64,000 nucleotides of DNA from Bacillus sp. USDA818B3_A (GTDB lineage Bacteria; Bacillota; Bacilli; Bacillales; Cytobacillaceae): the NCBI RefSeq assembly GCF_009928415.1, contig NZ_JAABNN010000003.1:92145-156144 (forward strand), given 5' to 3'. Made by a program: the position numbers and the translations under genes. The notes beneath the pieces are model-generated. The model had not been told where the DNA came from. It worked only from the letters and a program-made list of their open reading frames with translations, and searched no databases. Below, piece by piece: positions 10,749 to 18,981 of the stretch; position 1 is the first letter of the stretch; the number at the start of each line of letters is the position of its first letter.

Positions 10749-10779
10749 TTGATTTTTATCGATTTTCACCTGTTATACT
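10749..10779 (+). promoter_or_regulatory. Candidate pflBA promoter in the 295-base gap before pflB
   Basis: TTGATT at 10749 and TATACT at 10774 are sigma-A-like but 19 bases apart, which is long. The rest of the gap from 10548 is AT-rich and holds no ORF. I looked for an FNR box (TGTGA-N6-TCACA) and a full Rex site and found neither; GTTCACAATTTC near 10724 is at best half a site. Regulation by oxygen is therefore expected from the genes but not shown by this sequence. Confidence 0.35.
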
Positions 10780-10842
10780 TGGTACATGAAATAAATAACT
10801 TTCTGTTATATATTCTTCTACTAAACTAAGAGGTGAAAAATA

Positions 10843-13068
10843 ATGGAACAATGGCAATGTTTTAATAAGGGAACTTGGTCAAAAGAAGTCAATGTACGCG
10901 ATTTTATTTTAAGAAACTATAAACCATATGAAGGGGATGACTCCTTCCTAGCAGGTGCAACTGATGCTACTAATAAGCTTTGGGCACAAGTAATGGAATT
11001 AACAAAACAGGAACGTGAAAATGGCGGCGTTCTTGATATGGATACAGAGACAGTCTCAACGATTACCTCACATGGTCCTGGATACCTTGATGAAAATCTT
11101 GAAAAAGTGGTTGGTGTACAGACTGACAAACCTTTTAATCGTTCATTACAGCCTTTCGGCGGTATTCGAATGGCAAAGCAAGCATGTGCATCCTACGGAT
11201 ATGAAATGAATGCTGAAATTGAAAAGATTTTTACTGAATTCCGTAAAACCCATAATCAAGGTGTTTTTGATGCTTATACAGACGAAATGGCACTTGCTCG
11301 TAAAGCGGCTATCATTACAGGACTTCCTGATGCATATGGCCGCGGCCGGATCATTGGTGACTATCGCCGTGTGGCATTATATGGTATTGATTTCCTAATT
11401 AAACAAAAACAATTAGACAAAAAGAACACTTCAAGCGTAATGACAGCAGAAAATATTCAGCTTCGTGAAGAACTTGCCGAGCAAATCCGTGCATTAAATG
11501 AATTAAAAGAACTAGGAACAAGCTATGGATTTGACTTATCACGCCCTGCACAAAATGCTCAAGAAGCATTCCAATGGCTATACCTTGGCTATTTGGCAGC
11601 TATTAAAGAACAAAACGGTGCCGCAATGAGTCTTGGCCGTACATCAACATTCTTAGATATTTATATCGAAAGAGATCTTGAAAATGGTACATTAACTGAA
11701 GTAGAGGCACAAGAAATTGTTGACCACTTCATTATGAAGCTTCGCCTAGTAAAATTTGCCCGAACACCTGATTATAATGAATTATTCAGTGGTGACCCAA
11801 CATGGGTTACAGAATCAATTGGAGGAATGGCACAAGATGGACGTTCACTTGTAACGAAAAACTCATTCCGTTTCCTTCATTCATTAGACAATTTAGGTCC
11901 AGCTCCTGAACCAAACTTAACTGTTTTATGGTCTTCACAGCTGCCTGAAAACTTCAAGAGATATTGTGCGAACATGTCAATCAAAACAAGTTCTATCCAA
12001 TATGAAAATGATGACATTATGCGCCCTGAATACGGCGACGATTACGGAATTGCCTGCTGTGTGTCAGCAATGGAAATCGGAAAGCAAATGCAATTCTTCG
12101 GTGCTCGCGCTAACCTTGCAAAAGCTCTGCTTTACTCCATTAACGGCGGGGTTGATGAAAAGTTAAAGATCCAAGTAGGACCAAAATATCGTTCAATTAC
12201 TTCTGATGTTCTTGATTACAATGAGGTTATGGAAAGTTTTGATCGAATGATGGAATGGCTTGCTGGTCTTTACATTAATACCTTAAATGTAATTCATTAT
12301 ATGCATGATAAATATAGCTACGAAAGAATCGAAATGGCTCTGCATGATACAAAAATCCTTCGTACAATGGCAACTGGTATCGCAGGTCTAAGTGTTGTAG
12401 CTGACTCATTAAGTGCCATCAAATATGGTGAAGTAAAAGTTATTCGTGATGAAAACGGCCTAGCTGTTGACTTTGAAATAACTGGCGACTTCCCTAAGTA
12501 TGGTAATAATGATGACCGCGTTGATAGTATTGCTGTTGAAGTCGTTGAAACCTTTATGAAAAAATTACGTAAGCATGTAACCTATCGTGATTCACTTCAT
12601 ACTTTATCAGTCTTGACCATCACTTCTAACGTAGTTTATGGCAAGAAGACAGGTAACACTCCTGATGGACGTCGTGCCGGTGAACCATTTGCACCAGGTG
12701 CGAACCCAATGCACGGACGTGATACAAAAGGAACATTAGCTTCCCTTTCATCAGTTGCTAAGATTCCATATGCATATGCAATGGACGGTATCTCAAACAC
12801 CTTCTCTATCGTACCAAAAGCTTTAGGTAAAGAAGAAGAAAACCGGATCACCAACCTTGTATCAATCTTAGATGGCTATTCTATCAAACAAGGTCATCAC
12901 TTAAACGTTAACGTCTTTAACAGAGAAACATTAATCGATGCAATGGAGCATCCTGAACTATATCCACAATTAACCATTCGCGTATCTGGATATGCTGTAA
13001 ACTTTATTAAATTAACTAAAGAACAACAGCTTGACGTTATTAACCGTACTTTCCACGAATCATTGTAA
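10843..13068 (+). CDS. pflB: Pyruvate formate-lyase (formate C-acetyltransferase)
   Basis: 741 residues, the usual length of PflB. It converts pyruvate and CoA to acetyl-CoA and formate under anoxia by a glycyl radical. Visible motifs: the adjacent catalytic cysteines in [13 protein letters not shown] (about residue 404) and the C-terminal glycyl-radical loop RVSGYAV (about 716-722). An AGAGGTG ribosome site precedes the ATG. The activating enzyme gene follows at 63 bases, so the pair is an operon. The gene is absent from B. subtilis 168 but present in facultative Bacillaceae. Confidence 0.97.
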   Translation: MEQWQCFNKGTWSKEVNVRDFILRNYKPYEGDDSFLAGATDATNKLWAQVMELTKQERENGGVLDMDTETVSTITSHGPGYLDENLEKVVGVQTDKPFNRSLQPFGGIRMAKQACASYGYEMNAEIEKIFTEFRKTHNQGVFDAYTDEMALARKAAIITGLPDAYGRGRIIGDYRRVALYGIDFLIKQKQLDKKNTSSVMTAENIQLREELAEQIRALNELKELGTSYGFDLSRPAQNAQEAFQWLYLGYLAAIKEQNGAAMSLGRTSTFLDIYIERDLENGTLTEVEAQEIVDHFIMKLRLVKFARTPDYNELFSGDPTWVTESIGGMAQDGRSLVTKNSFRFLHSLDNLGPAPEPNLTVLWSSQLPENFKRYCANMSIKTSSIQYENDDIMRPEYGDDYGIACCVSAMEIGKQMQFFGARANLAKALLYSINGGVDEKLKIQVGPKYRSITSDVLDYNEVMESFDRMMEWLAGLYINTLNVIHYMHDKYSYERIEMALHDTKILRTMATGIAGLSVVADSLSAIKYGEVKVIRDENGLAVDFEITGDFPKYGNNDDRVDSIAVEVVETFMKKLRKHVTYRDSLHTLSVLTITSNVVYGKKTGNTPDGRRAGEPFAPGANPMHGRDTKGTLASLSSVAKIPYAYAMDGISNTFSIVPKALGKEEENRITNLVSILDGYSIKQGHHLNVNVFNRETLIDAMEHPELYPQLTIRVSGYAVNFIKLTKEQQLDVINRTFHESL

Positions 13069-13131
13069 TAAATAAATGGAGCACCACTTTTTCAAGGGGG
13101 CTCCGGCTTAAAAATAAGGGGGATCATCATC

Positions 13132-13881
13132 ATGATGGGAAATATTCATTCTATAGAAACATTAGGAACTGTTGACGGACCAGGGATTCGTTATGTCATT
13201 TTTACACAGGGATGCTTATTGCGCTGCCAATTTTGCCACAACGCCGATACTTGGGAAATCGGTTCCGGTAAACAAATGACTGTTTCTGAAATCATGGATG
13301 ATCTCACTAGTTATTTACCTTTCATTCAAGCATCAGGCGGCGGTATTACAGTAAGCGGCGGGGAGCCATTATTACAAATCCCCTTCCTAACAGAATTATT
13401 TAAAGAGTGTAAAAAGAAAGGAATTCATACCACTATTGATTCATCAGGAGGATGTTTTTCCCATTCTAAGCTCTTTATTGAACAATTAGGAGATCTATTA
13501 CAATATACAGATTTAATATTACTTGATTTAAAACATATCAACCGAAAAAAACATATTCAACTTACAGGTATGGCCAATGATCATATTCTTGAATTTGCTA
13601 AATTCCTATCTGATCGGAAGGTACCTATTTGGGTACGCCATGTCCTTGTTCCAACTGTAACAGATGAACCAGAAGACTTGCAGAAACTCGGAGAGTTCAT
13701 TGGAACTCTTGAAAATGTCCAAAAGATTGAAATACTTCCCTATCACAAACTTGGTGTTTACAAATGGGAAGCTCTTGGGCATGAATACCCACTAAAACAT
13801 GTCGAGCCGCCAACTGAAGAAAAAGTGGAATTTGCTTATCAAATGTTGACAGCACATTGGAAAAAAGCATTAAAACACTGA
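13132..13881 (+). CDS. pflA: Pyruvate formate-lyase activating enzyme
   Basis: 249-residue radical SAM enzyme that abstracts hydrogen from the PflB glycine. The [4Fe-4S] motif CLLRCQFC lies near residue 29, followed by HNADTW as in PflA, and the SAM-binding GG motif is VSGGEPLL near 79. An AAGGGGG ribosome site is 8-12 bases before the ATG; a second ATG directly follows and could also serve. The intergenic stretch from pflB holds a GGAGC/GCTCC hairpin near 13079-13104 without a T run, perhaps for differential mRNA stability. Confidence 0.96.
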   Translation: MMGNIHSIETLGTVDGPGIRYVIFTQGCLLRCQFCHNADTWEIGSGKQMTVSEIMDDLTSYLPFIQASGGGITVSGGEPLLQIPFLTELFKECKKKGIHTTIDSSGGCFSHSKLFIEQLGDLLQYTDLILLDLKHINRKKHIQLTGMANDHILEFAKFLSDRKVPIWVRHVLVPTVTDEPEDLQKLGEFIGTLENVQKIEILPYHKLGVYKWEALGHEYPLKHVEPPTEEKVEFAYQMLTAHWKKALKH

Positions 13882-13903
13882 TTCAAAAGGATCAGTGTTT
13901 TTT
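13872..13903 (+). terminator. Terminator of pflBA
   Basis: AAAACACTGAT/ATCAGTGTTTT stem followed by TTTTC, directly after the pflA stop. Confidence 0.88.
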
Positions 13904-13957
13904 CTTACTTTATGATTAGCAAAGTCTTCATATTATGGGATTTGGACAGTAATTAAA

Positions 13958-13986
13958 TTGATTCTTTTCAGATTCTCCGATATACT
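13958..13986 (+). promoter_or_regulatory. Sigma-A promoter of the mifM-like/yidC unit
   Basis: TTGATT (13958-13963), a 17-base spacer and TATACT (13981-13986), 35 bases before the mifM-like start codon. There is no comparable promoter between the two genes, so the insertase probably depends on this one. Confidence 0.65.
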
Positions 13987-14020
13987 CATATCATCGGAAT
14001 TTTAAGCGAGGTGATAATTT

Positions 14021-14311
14021 TTGTTCCAATTGCTGATTGATCTTTCAGACATCAATGCCCTTAACGCCCTTTATGTAAGTATTTATCTAGGAATTACATT
14101 AAAATTTTTATGGGCTTGGGGTGTAGAATATTCATTTTTTGGTTCCCTTGCTGAATCTGCAAACACAAAAATTATTCACCCGTTAGTATTCTACCGGAAA
14201 CAAAATGGTATAAATGGAAGCTTTATTCTTAATAGAATCGTTAAATATATTCGTAGAAAAAAATGCTCACAGGAAGATTCCGAAGAACCAATTTTCCTCC
14301 TCTTTAACTAA
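14021..14311 (+). CDS. mifM: MifM-like translation-arrest sensor peptide upstream of yidC2
   Basis: 96 codons, TTG start set by GAGGTGAT at 14008-14015. The product has one N-terminal hydrophobic segment (about residues 14-40, ALNALYVSIYLGITLKFLW) and a basic/acidic tail: R72, I73, Y76, I77, R78, R79, then E85, D86, E88, E89. B. subtilis MifM is 95 residues, lies directly upstream of yidC2, has the same membrane segment plus an arrest motif of RI..WIR type followed by an acidic stall zone; the match in length, position and motif is close. MifM is a substrate of the YidC1 insertase; when insertion fails, ribosomes stall in the acidic zone and expose the downstream ribosome site. Homology is inferred from memory of the family, not from an alignment. 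Confidence 0.82.
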   Translation: MFQLLIDLSDINALNALYVSIYLGITLKFLWAWGVEYSFFGSLAESANTKIIHPLVFYRKQNGINGSFILNRIVKYIRRKKCSQEDSEEPIFLLFN

Positions 14312-14346
14312 CTGATACAAAAACACAAAGACATTTTAGGAGGAAA
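14293..14346 (+). promoter_or_regulatory. Ribosome-site-masking helix for yidC2
   Basis: TTTCCTCCT at 14293-14301, inside codons 91-94 of the mifM-like ORF, is perfectly complementary to AGGAGGAAA at 14338-14346, the ribosome site of the insertase gene (9 bp, 36-base loop containing the mifM-like stop). A ribosome stalled at codons 86-89 would cover the upstream strand and free the ribosome site. This is the arrangement known for mifM-yidC2 of B. subtilis. Confidence 0.8.
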
Positions 14347-14347
14347 T

Positions 14348-15148
14348 ATGAAAAAGAAACGTTCTTCACTTATGCTATCAGGAATATTTATCTTTGCCAT
14401 TCTGTTATTATCAGCTTGTTCTTCACAAGCATCTCAAACACAAACGACTAATAAAACCGGGTTTTTTCAAACCTATTTTGTTCATCCTTTCTCAACCATT
14501 ATCCATTCAACCGCTGAATTTTTTGGCGGCAACTATGGCTTAGCTATTATCGCGGTTACACTCATTATCAGACTTGTATTAATGCCATTAATGCTTAAGC
14601 AATATAAAAATCAAATGGTTATGAAAGAAAAAATGGATGTATTAAAACCAGAAATGGATGTTATTCAAAAGAAAATGAAGACTGAAAAGGACCCTAAGAA
14701 AAAGCAGGAGCTTCAATCTGAAATGATGGGACTTTATCAAAAACATGGTGTTAATCCACTGAATATGGGTTGTTTGCCACTTCTCATTCAAATGCCTATT
14801 CTTACAGCCTTTTATTATGCCATTCGCGGTTCAAGTGAAATTGCAACACATCAATTCTTATGGTTTAGTCTAGGCCAGCCGGATATCATTATTACGATCA
14901 TTGCTGGAATCGTCTATTACTTCCAATTCAAGGTCTCACAAACGAATATGCCAACTGCCCAGCAGCAGCAAATGAAAATGATGGGCTTGATGTCTCCCTT
15001 GATGATCGTAATGTTTTCTTTTAATGCTCCAGCTGCCCTCCCACTTTATTGGGTTGTCGGTGGTCTGTTTTTAACACTTCAAACCATGATCAGCCGGAAA
15101 CTTTACCAAGCTAAAAAGCCTATAGAAACTCCCGTACATCAAAAATAA
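14348..15148 (+). CDS. yidC2: Membrane protein insertase YidC2 (YqjG/OxaA2 type)
   Basis: 266 residues. A lipoprotein signal ends in LLLSACSS (Cys at about 19), followed by an extracellular stretch and five membrane spans. The functional Arg of the hydrophilic groove is in RLVLMPLMLKQ (about residue 75), next to a basic cytosolic hairpin (about 85-125). It inserts membrane proteins with or without SecYEG. The housekeeping YidC1 (SpoIIIJ) normally sits beside rnpA at the origin, so this copy is the accessory one, which agrees with the regulatory ORF before it. Confidence 0.92.
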   Translation: MKKKRSSLMLSGIFIFAILLLSACSSQASQTQTTNKTGFFQTYFVHPFSTIIHSTAEFFGGNYGLAIIAVTLIIRLVLMPLMLKQYKNQMVMKEKMDVLKPEMDVIQKKMKTEKDPKKKQELQSEMMGLYQKHGVNPLNMGCLPLLIQMPILTAFYYAIRGSSEIATHQFLWFSLGQPDIIITIIAGIVYYFQFKVSQTNMPTAQQQQMKMMGLMSPLMIVMFSFNAPAALPLYWVVGGLFLTLQTMISRKLYQAKKPIETPVHQK

Positions 15149-15156
15149 TATCATTT

Positions 15157-15188
15157 GAAGAAGCATTGCTAGCAATGCTTCTTTTTTA
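15157..15188 (+). terminator. Terminator of yidC2
   Basis: Twelve-base near-perfect stem around GCATTGCTAGCAATGC followed by TTTTTTATT. Confidence 0.88.
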
Positions 15189-15199
15189 TTCCTTAAGAG

Positions 15200-15225
15200 T
15201 CCTAATTTCATCGATGAAATTAGGA
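15200..15225. repeat. Perfect 26-bp palindrome between yidC2 and the YhcN-like gene
   Basis: The 26 bases from 15200 read the same on both strands (TCCTAATTTCATC followed by its complement). It is followed by TATTTTATT on the plus strand. It could be a second terminator stem or, because it has no spare loop and lies about 65 bases before the YhcN-like start, an operator. Confidence 0.6.
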
Positions 15226-15290
15226 TATTTTATTCTAAAATAAGGGAACCTATCCCTATGGATAACTTAGGCGAAGGAGTGTTTTCATAA

Positions 15291-15878
15291 ATGAATCAAA
15301 GGTCATTGGTGATTGTTTCCTTTCTGATTTGTTTTTATTTCACTGGCTGTTCAAAAAATAATGCAAATGATGATATTGCCAATCAGAATCGCATCTTAAA
15401 TAACACAGAACCAACGAAAGTCAATTATAATACTCCTAATCATGGCGGCCCAGCTATTACAGGAGTTGATACCAGTGACCCTGAACTAGACAAAAATAGA
15501 AATAAAAGAAACAACCTTCCTGCAGCACCTAGAAAAACTTACGATTCATCCATGATTATTGCTGCCAGTCGAGCTGAAAAATATGTTAAGGATTTATCGG
15601 AAATTAACGATGCCAATATCATTGTCACAGATAATAACGCCTTTATTGCCGTAAAAATGGAAGCCTCCTATTCATTGACCTCGAAACTTAAAAATAAAAT
15701 TACAAGAGCAGCTAAATCAGCTGACTCGAATATTGATAATGTTTACATATCGGAGGATGCAGAATTTTTTAACCAGATGAATCGATTTTCCAGGGTTATT
15801 AGTAATGGTAAAACCTCTTCCGGTTTCATTGATGAGTTTTCCGATACCATTCGCAGAGTTTTTCCAGATGCCCGTTAA
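15291..15878 (+). CDS. YhcN/YlaJ family sporulation lipoprotein
   Basis: 195 residues. A short signal peptide ends in a lipobox (FTGC, Cys about 20), then a polar, Asn-rich linker to about residue 85 and a C-terminal YhcN/YlaJ domain with ASRAEKYVKDLSEINDANIIVTDNNAFIAV-type strands (residues about 96-125). Family members are forespore-made lipoproteins found in the inner spore membrane and help germination or outgrowth. Strong GAAGGAG ribosome site 9 bases before the ATG. Stands alone. Confidence 0.85.
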   Translation: MNQRSLVIVSFLICFYFTGCSKNNANDDIANQNRILNNTEPTKVNYNTPNHGGPAITGVDTSDPELDKNRNKRNNLPAAPRKTYDSSMIIAASRAEKYVKDLSEINDANIIVTDNNAFIAVKMEASYSLTSKLKNKITRAAKSADSNIDNVYISEDAEFFNQMNRFSRVISNGKTSSGFIDEFSDTIRRVFPDAR

Positions 15879-15883
15879 CAAAC

Positions 15884-15920
15884 AAAAAAAGACTGGGAGG
15901 TCCCCCTCTCAGTCTTTTTT
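15884..15920. terminator. Convergent bidirectional terminator
   Basis: AAAAAAAGACTG.GAGG stem with CCTCTCAGTCTTTTTT, T runs on both strands, between the YhcN-like and DUF6501 genes. Confidence 0.85.
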
Positions 15921-15921
15921 G

Positions 15922-16125
15922 TTATGCATCTTGAAAATATTCCTTGTAGAATCCGCCTACTTTACCGGAATTATCAATAATGTAATAAAACTCTTCTGTT
16001 TCGTTTTTCACATCATAAATTTTCCCTGTAGTTAAAGCATTATGAACAAGATACTTTTTTGCATCTGTATGAACACATTTTACTTTCTTTATGGTTTCAC
16101 GATTTTTCCATGATAAATGAATCAT
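15922..16125 (-). CDS. DUF6501 family small protein
   Basis: 67 residues starting MIHLSWKNRETIKKVKC and ending GKVGGFYKEYF, which resembles the DUF6501 family of Bacillaceae; function unknown. It looks like a small SH3-like beta fold. The ATG at 16123-16125 is chosen because the family begins with MIHL; the frame is open 30 codons further upstream but that part is not conserved-looking. A GGTGG ribosome-like site lies about 6 bases before it. Confidence 0.72.
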   Translation of the reverse strand: MIHLSWKNRETIKKVKCVHTDAKKYLVHNALTTGKIYDVKNETEEFYYIIDNSGKVGGFYKEYFQDA

Positions 16126-16331
16126 TGCTGCCACCGTCCTTTTGATCATTGTCCAAGTATTAGTATAATCAATTGTCCCAATGATGTGCAACCATATCAT
16201 TTTTTTACCCACCAAGAATTTATAGACCTTTTATTATTTTTCATAATTTTGGGTTCTCAAAATTATGATAAACTATTACAATAGTAAAAACTGAATATAC
16301 AATCCATCTATCTGGAGGAGGCATTCTCAAA

Positions 16332-16469
16332 TTGAAAATTATGAGTAACGAGCAGTTGGTCATATCGTATCGGGATGCATTAAAGTCTGGTGAAAAGGAA
16401 TGGATTAAACTCTTAAAGGATGAAATAATGCGCAGGGGACTAAGACCTTTGAAAAAAATAAAAGTTTAG
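16332..16469 (+). CDS. sda: Sda-like sporulation checkpoint protein (45 aa)
   Basis: 45 codons from a TTG that lies 10 bases after GGAGGAGG; an in-frame ATG three codons later is too far from that site. The product has the Sda helical-hairpin pattern: MSNEQLVISYRDAL, then IKLLKDEIMRRGL. Sda binds the dimerisation helices of sporulation kinase KinA and blocks entry to sporulation when DNA replication is disturbed. No DnaA box was recognised in the 200 bases upstream. It is convergent to the two-component system that follows. Confidence 0.68.
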   Translation: MKIMSNEQLVISYRDALKSGEKEWIKLLKDEIMRRGLRPLKKIKV

Positions 16470-16477
16470 TTTAAATG

Positions 16478-16512
16478 AAAAGGCCGCTGAAAAAAAACAG
16501 CGGTCTTTTAAC
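16478..16512. terminator. Convergent bidirectional terminator
   Basis: AAAAGGCCGCTG/CAGCGGTCTTTT stem with an A-rich loop, between the sda-like gene and the histidine kinase. Confidence 0.82.
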
Positions 16513-16535
16513 TCCTTATAAAGAGGGAAGTCCAA

Positions 16536-17936
16536 TTAATAGCTGAATGGCAACACAATCTTTACTTTAGTTCCCACCCCTTCCTTACTCTCAATGGAAA
16601 TAGATCCATTATATTTCTTGATGATTCTTTGAGCAATCGAGAGTCCAAGTCCCGTTCCTCCATTCTCTCGGCTGCGAGCTTTATCGACTCGATAAAAACG
16701 GTTAAATACCTTTGCTAAATGTTCACTTGGTATGCCTATTCCACTGTCCACTACCGAAACAATCATTTCTTCTCCTTCTTGTTTCGCACTTATCCAAACC
16801 GACTTATTATTAATTGAATATTGAATGGCATTATCCAATAAGATAATCATGATTTGCTCTAAATGCTGCCTTGAAATTGAAATTTTAGGCAGTGATGAAC
16901 CCACTTCTAAAAAAAGATTATAATCCGGATGTACTATTTCCAAGCTTTTCACCAATTGTTGCAGTGTCTCCGATAGATCAGTCCATTCTTCATTTTTTAT
17001 TCTTGGATGCTCGGCTCTTGTCATAAGTAACAGGTCGTTGATTAATTTTTTTAATCTTGTAACTTCTTGGACTGAAGCTTCAAGCGATTCATCTAGGATC
17101 ACGGGGTCCTTTTTCCCCCATCTGTTCAATAATGATAGATGCCCTTCCAAAATCGAAACAGGTGTCCTTAGTTCATGCGAGGCATCCTCTACAAATTGTT
17201 TTTGCAGCAAGAATGATTTCTCAATTTCATCCATCATTTCATTAAAAACATTGGTCAGGGCTGTCAATTCATCCTTTTGTTTATATATGACCATTCTCTC
17301 TTGAAAGCCTTTTTCCTTGATATCCTTCATTGCCATCGCTAAGTCTTTTACGGGTTTTAATAATTGTTTAGCCAATAAAAATCCGCTTATTGCACTAAAA
17401 AGAATCGCAGCAAGTCCGAATATTGTCATTACCCAGAAAAGGTTACCCATCATTCTGCGATAGGTGCTTAATTGACGGACGATTTCTATCGTTCCTGTAA
17501 AGTTATCCCCCTTTAAAGGCGCTCTTGCCACATACGCTTCAATTCCTTCAACTGACACCTTTTGTGTGACAAGTTTACTTGTGGGAGAAGCCTCTAAAAC
17601 TGGAAAATCCCCATTTTTATCTGAAACGATAACATTCCCATTTTGGTCATAAACCCTGATTAATTGATCTTTATCATTCATTTCCCTTAAAAAAGTTTGA
17701 GTTTTCTCGATGTCCTCATGTTTTAGCTTATGTGGCCTTGAATTGTAAAATGTAGTTATATCACTCATGGTTCGATTGATGGCAATTTCTTCACGATTCA
17801 TCATCCATTTTGAAACCGTATGATATTCTAAGAAACTAAATAAAAAAAATGTCAGAAATATGGCTGTGGAACTGCTTAAGATTAGTTTTGTCTGCCAAGG
17901 AAAACGATTAAATTGACTGCTGACTTTCCTGATCAT
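16536..17936 (-). CDS. Sensor histidine kinase with HAMP domain (YkoH/ArlS-like)
   Basis: 466 residues: membrane helix at about 18-38, extracellular sensor domain to about 165, second helix 168-190, HAMP linker, then the kinase core. The phospho-acceptor His is in ASHELRTPVS (about residue 254); the N box is NAIQYS, G1 DSGIGIP, and G2 GGTGLGL. It phosphorylates the OmpR-type regulator whose gene overlaps its start by four bases (ATGA). The signal is unknown. ArlS and YkoH are the nearest layouts that come to mind. Confidence 0.92.
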   Translation of the reverse strand: MIRKVSSQFNRFPWQTKLILSSSTAIFLTFFLFSFLEYHTVSKWMMNREEIAINRTMSDITTFYNSRPHKLKHEDIEKTQTFLREMNDKDQLIRVYDQNGNVIVSDKNGDFPVLEASPTSKLVTQKVSVEGIEAYVARAPLKGDNFTGTIEIVRQLSTYRRMMGNLFWVMTIFGLAAILFSAISGFLLAKQLLKPVKDLAMAMKDIKEKGFQERMVIYKQKDELTALTNVFNEMMDEIEKSFLLQKQFVEDASHELRTPVSILEGHLSLLNRWGKKDPVILDESLEASVQEVTRLKKLINDLLLMTRAEHPRIKNEEWTDLSETLQQLVKSLEIVHPDYNLFLEVGSSLPKISISRQHLEQIMIILLDNAIQYSINNKSVWISAKQEGEEMIVSVVDSGIGIPSEHLAKVFNRFYRVDKARSRENGGTGLGLSIAQRIIKKYNGSISIESKEGVGTKVKIVLPFSY

Positions 17937-18610
17937 CGCATAACATACCCTATTCCCCGAACTGTATGAATATAATGCCCCTCATTTGGGTCTTCAATTT
18001 TGTTTCTTAAGTATCGTATATAGACATCCACAACATTCGTTTCGACACCTGTGCTATAGCCCCAAACCTTATTTAGGAGTACTTCTCTGGTTAATACAAT
18101 GTTTATGTTACTCATGAAGGTAATTAATAAATCATACTCCCGCTTTGTAAGACTAATGACGGTTTCCCCTTTTTTGACAACACATGATTCCAATTCCACA
18201 ACTAGGTCTTTAAAATCAAGCGTCGTCACTTCATTAGTTTGAAGTGCCTCAACCCTCCTGAATAGCGACCTCAGTCTGGCCAATAACTCTTCAATTGCAA
18301 ATGGTTTAATAATATAATCATCTGCGCCGCTATCAAGTCCAGAAACTCGATCAAGCACACTATCACGAGCCGTGATCATAATAATTGGAATCGTTTTATT
18401 CGATTGCCTTATTCTCCTGCAAACCTCCAATCCATTCAGTTCGGGAAGTAATAAATCGAGGAGAATGGCGTCCCAACTCTCAGAAAGCGCTAATTGCAAT
18501 CCACTGCGTCCGTCTGTGGCAACGGTTGTTTCATAGCCCTCATGCTGCATTTCAAGCTCTATAAATCTAGCCAGGCTCTTTTCATCTTCAATGATTAATA
18601 ATTTTGACAT
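17933..18610 (-). CDS. OmpR-family response regulator (YkoG/ArlR-like)
   Basis: 225 residues. Receiver domain with acidic pocket EDE near residues 8-10, phospho-Asp in DAILLDLLLPELNG (about 52), Thr in MITA and Lys in YIIKPF (about 101); a winged-helix DNA-binding domain follows with LTKREYDLL and the C-terminal HTVRGIGYVMR signature. Co-transcribed with and translationally coupled to its kinase. Confidence 0.94.
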   Translation of the reverse strand: MSKLLIIEDEKSLARFIELEMQHEGYETTVATDGRSGLQLALSESWDAILLDLLLPELNGLEVCRRIRQSNKTIPIIMITARDSVLDRVSGLDSGADDYIIKPFAIEELLARLRSLFRRVEALQTNEVTTLDFKDLVVELESCVVKKGETVISLTKREYDLLITFMSNINIVLTREVLLNKVWGYSTGVETNVVDVYIRYLRNKIEDPNEGHYIHTVRGIGYVMR

Positions 18611-18638
18611 ACTCCCACACTCACATTATGTTTTATAT

Positions 18639-18767
18639 TTATTTTAACTGATGTTTATCTCGAATAAAATCAAAGACTGCATGGATAATTTCAATGGATT
18701 GGTAGGAAACGAGAGAAAGTGCAGTTAACGAAAAGAAGCCAACCATGATTAATCGAAACCAAAACAT
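18639..18767 (-). CDS. Small single-span membrane protein before the two-component genes (42 aa)
   Basis: 42 codons with a strong TAGGAGGAA site 6 bases before the ATG. The product has one membrane helix (residues 5-24) and a short basic tail ending RDKHQLK. It ends 28 bases before the response regulator start and probably shares its transcript. Not recognised; small membrane proteins encoded with two-component systems often modulate the kinase, which here is only a suggestion. Confidence 0.62.
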   Translation of the reverse strand: MFWFRLIMVGFFSLTALSLVSYQSIEIIHAVFDFIRDKHQLK

Positions 18768-18927
18768 GTTGTATTCCTCCTAATTGAACTTTTTTTCAAT
18801 ACCTAGATAATTGTTGATTCTAATTAGAGAGATTGGGTGGATGTGTTGGTGGATATTACAATTCTAACTCCTATCTTTGAGACTGCCGTGAGAAAAAGAT
18901 TAGAATCTCCTTAGAAAATGGGAGAAA

Positions 18928-18965
18928 AATAAATAAGCACACGACTGTATAAGGGCCGTGTGCTT
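18928..18965 (-). terminator. Terminator of mnmH
   Basis: Perfect 9-bp stem AAGCACACG/CGTGTGCTT followed on the minus strand by ATTTATTTTTC. Confidence 0.85.
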
Positions 18966-18981
18966 ACAACTATCTTTTTAA

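Noticed and set aside
10548..10842. FNR or Rex site before pflB
   Set aside because: Only a half-match (GTTCACAATTTC) was found; the full TGTGA-N6-TCACA or TTGTGAA-palindrome is absent.
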